Below, in pieces: positions 61,857 to 64,000 of a DNA stretch of 64,000 nt. This DNA is from JAGTVG01 sp964543195. GTDB taxonomy: Bacteria; Bacteroidota; Bacteroidia; Cytophagales; Cyclobacteriaceae. The stretch is from positions 1 through 64,000 of the forward strand of contig CAZIXF010000016.1 of the NCBI GenBank assembly GCA_964543195.1, read 5' to 3'. A model generated the notes under the pieces. It had not been told where the DNA came from. It ran no database searches and worked only from the letters and a program-made list of their open reading frames with translations. The number at the start of each line of letters is the position of its first letter. Within the stretch, counting starts at the first letter, position 1. The translations under genes and the position numbers were made by a program.

Positions 61857-62723
61857 TCAATCGTTTTCGTTGCGGGTTAAACCCTGAAGCACCCGTCGAA
61901 TATCGTTAGCCTCTTTCATCAGACTATAACTTCCCGGCTGATCATTTTCATCGATCACCCGTTTGAAATACTGCAGTTTTTTAATGTAAGCATCCAGTGC
62001 TTCGGATACATTACGCTGATTTTGAGTAAAGATGGGAGCCCACATATCAGGAGAACTTTTTGCCAGACGTACAGTGGAAGAAAAACCACTTCCTGCCATG
62101 GCAAATATGCTCTTTTCGTCTTTTTCCTTATCGAGAACGGTAGCCCCCAATGCAAAGGAGCTGATATGGCTCAAGTGAGAGACATAAGCGATATGGCGGT
62201 CATGTTCTACTGAATTCATGTAAATGATTTGCATATCGAGCATCTTGAAAAGCTCCTCAAGCTTGTTAACCGCTCCGGGATCACTTTTCCCGGGATCACA
62301 AATAATCATCATCTTATGTTTCAGAAGGGACGGGAAAGCGGATTCGGGACCTGAATTTTCAGTACCGGCTATGGGATGTCCCGATACATACCTGTCCCGT
62401 CTTGGATGATTATCGGCCACCCTGCATAATTCTTCCTTGGTTGAACCCAGATCAGTAAGCATAGCACCTTCAGGAAGGATATCGAGGGCATGGACCAGCT
62501 GACTGGCCAGCACATTTACCGGGGTGGCCAGAACTGTAAGATCCGATTTTTGAACGCCTTCTTCGAATCCCACGATCTTGTCTGCAATTTCTAATTTTTG
62601 CGCCTTTTGCGCATTTTCAGGATCAATATCCACTCCAAAGATAAAAATGTCATCTCTGACGGTTTTCAGTCCCAGTGAGAGGGATCCGCCCAATAAACCC
62701 AATCCGACTATACAGATATTCAT
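61857..62723 (-). CDS. tyrA: Prephenate dehydrogenase
   Basis: TyrA oxidatively decarboxylates prephenate on the tyrosine branch. The 288 residues have the cofactor motif GLGLLGGS at 7-14, an aspartate VDIDPENAQ at the second strand end (NAD preference), GHPIAGTENSGPESAF with the catalytic histidine, HDRHIAYVSHLSH and MAGSGFSSTVRLAKSSPDMW. The C-terminal helix region is complete. It lies four bases after the aminotransferase gene, as in the Bacteroidota aromatic amino acid operon pheA-aminotransferase-aroF-tyrA. Confidence 0.95.
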   Translation of the reverse strand: MNICIVGLGLLGGSLSLGLKTVRDDIFIFGVDIDPENAQKAQKLEIADKIVGFEEGVQKSDLTVLATPVNVLASQLVHALDILPEGAMLTDLGSTKEELCRVADNHPRRDRYVSGHPIAGTENSGPESAFPSLLKHKMMIICDPGKSDPGAVNKLEELFKMLDMQIIYMNSVEHDRHIAYVSHLSHISSFALGATVLDKEKDEKSIFAMAGSGFSSTVRLAKSSPDMWAPIFTQNQRNVSEALDAYIKKLQYFKRVIDENDQPGSYSLMKEANDIRRVLQGLTRNEND

Positions 62724-62726
62724 TTT

Positions 62727-63893
62727 TCAGGGTTTAAAATCTTTTAACCGGTTAATTGCCTCTTCGTAAACATGCTGCGGAGAACACAGCGAGATACGCA
62801 CAAAGCGTTCACCTTTTTCACCGAAGACGAAGCCCGGGGTAATAAATACCTTATGCTCATGGAGTATACGGTCGGTCCATTTTTCCACACGCTCCACATG
62901 ACCGGGGATCTTTGCCCAGATGAACAGACCCACCTGTCCTTCTTTCCAGGTACAGCCAATCTTTTCGAGCAGTTGGTATATTTTTTCCCGTCGCTCCCTG
63001 TATACGAGGTTACGGTGTTCATGCCATTCCCCGGGGTTATCGAGTGCCGTTACCGCAGCATCCTGAATAGCCCGGAACATTCCCGAATCAAAATTGCTTT
63101 TGATCTTCAATACCGTATCGATGTATTCCTGTCTTCCGCTGAGCCAGCCTACGCGCCATCCCGCCATATTATGCGATTTGCTCATTGAATTCAACTCCAG
63201 GCATACATCGAAGGCGCCTTCCGAGTAAAGCAGACTTAAAGGTTGACCTTCATTTAATACCAGACTGTACGGATTATCATGGCAAATAAGTATATTTTTC
63301 TCCTTCCCAAGCTCCACCAACTTATCGAAGATTTCCCGTCTTGCAGGAGCACCGGTAGGCATATGCGGATAATTGACCCACATGAGCTTCACATCACTGA
63401 GGTCTGCATTGAACAAATAATCAAAATCGGGGCTCCAGAACTCTTCTTCTACCAGTGGATATTCCTCTGGTACTCCCCCGGCAATTTTTGTTACCGCACT
63501 GTAGGCCGGATAACCCAGTTCCGGTACAAGCACCTTATCGCCTTCATTCAGAAAGGCCAGCGAAATATGCATAATCCCCTCCTTTGAGCCCATGAGCGGC
63601 AGGATTTCGGTATCCGGATTCAGATCCACCCTGTATTTGATGGAATACCAGTGGTGGATGGCATCCCGCAATTCGGCTATGCCGCGGTATGGCTGGTATC
63701 CATGATGATTCGGGTTTTCAGCCGAGTAGGCGAGCTGGTCGATGGTGGCTTCCGAAGGGGCCATGTCCGGGCTTCCGATACCCAGGTTAAGTATATCATG
63801 ACCCCGGTTATTCAGTTGCCTGATCTCCTGAAGTTTTTTTGAAAAGTAATATTCTTTTATTCTGTTTATCCTTTCTGAAGGATCAATAACCAT
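62727..63893 (-). CDS. PLP-dependent aminotransferase (aromatic operon)
   Basis: The 388-residue protein is a class I/II aminotransferase with ILNLGIGSPDMAPS near the start, MGSKEGIMHISLAFLNEGD, VNYPHMPTGAPA with the PLP-ring asparagine region, and the Schiff-base lysine in SMSKSHNMAGWRVGW (about residue 236). The C-terminal arginine region ERFVRISLCSP completes the carboxylate site. Pairing with tyrA suggests transamination in phenylalanine/tyrosine synthesis, though LL-DAP or aspartate specificity is possible. Upstream, 63894-64000 shows no gene. Confidence 0.92.
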   Translation of the reverse strand: MVIDPSERINRIKEYYFSKKLQEIRQLNNRGHDILNLGIGSPDMAPSEATIDQLAYSAENPNHHGYQPYRGIAELRDAIHHWYSIKYRVDLNPDTEILPLMGSKEGIMHISLAFLNEGDKVLVPELGYPAYSAVTKIAGGVPEEYPLVEEEFWSPDFDYLFNADLSDVKLMWVNYPHMPTGAPARREIFDKLVELGKEKNILICHDNPYSLVLNEGQPLSLLYSEGAFDVCLELNSMSKSHNMAGWRVGWLSGRQEYIDTVLKIKSNFDSGMFRAIQDAAVTALDNPGEWHEHRNLVYRERREKIYQLLEKIGCTWKEGQVGLFIWAKIPGHVERVEKWTDRILHEHKVFITPGFVFGEKGERFVRISLCSPQHVYEEAINRLKDFKP

Positions 63894-64000
63894 AGGTTGA
63901 GTTCATTAAAATTTTTGTGAAATTGACCAAAATTAATCAAAATGTCATACTGATAAGGAATTATCTTTTTCTGCATTGACAATCCGGGATTCGATTTTGA

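Overview
The window is a gene-dense stretch of a Bacteroidota chromosome, most likely a free-living Bacteroidales/Marinilabiliales- or Cytophagales-like bacterium. Supporting markers are the lpxC-fabZ fusion gene, the PorX response regulator with a PglZ domain, a PorT-like gene overlapping ubiE/menG, two PorE-like TPR/propeller proteins, a type IX secretion (T9SS) sorting domain, Na+-translocating NQR genes, and DUF families typical of the phylum (DUF2851, DUF4301, DUF5606). No tRNA, rRNA, CRISPR array, insertion sequence or prophage was recognised.

Layout. 0-8 kb: mutS2, a small lipoprotein, then a leftward lipid A operon (lpxD, lpxC-fabZ, lpxA, ABC ATPase) headed by an HD phosphohydrolase. 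8-13.5 kb: porX, tsaE and ald rightward, facing an NhaC-type antiporter and a DUF2721 protein. 13.5-18.2 kb: nqrABCDE leftward, without nqrF, closed by a hairpin that contains the nqrE stop codon. 18.3-31.5 kb: ispH, a tiny lipoprotein, then a long leftward run with a nucleotidyltransferase/GHMP-kinase fusion, a nucleoside phosphorylase, a NeuD-like acyltransferase, a polymerase-like membrane protein, DUF2851, pyrF, lolA, ftsK, pyrD and xerD. 31.5-39.1 kb, rightward: aroQ, marC, rnhA, trmN6, cdd, a large TerB-ABCG transporter and two exported proteins. 39.1-45.2 kb, leftward: an SDR, porT, ubiE and the PorE-like pair. 45.3-46.5 kb: engB and a DUF5606 gene.

46.6-54.9 kb is the most distinctive region: an AT-rich, tightly coupled operon with a Wzx-type flippase, four glycosyltransferases and three unrelated PAPS-type sulfotransferases. 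It probably builds a sulfated surface glycan. It is followed by a very large PKD-repeat protein with a T9SS sorting tail. Base composition jumps inside that gene near 56.33 kb, which suggests that an island boundary lies within the coding sequence. 58.6-63.9 kb, leftward: a DUF4301 protein whose motifs resemble UDP-sugar pyrophosphorylases, a membrane-anchored glycosidase-like protein, tyrA and an aminotransferase.

Taken together, the window is dominated by envelope building (lipid A, LolA, T9SS parts, surface glycan) set among housekeeping genes. Starts were re-chosen for several genes where the longest open frame began at a weak codon. All functional calls come from motif reading without database search.
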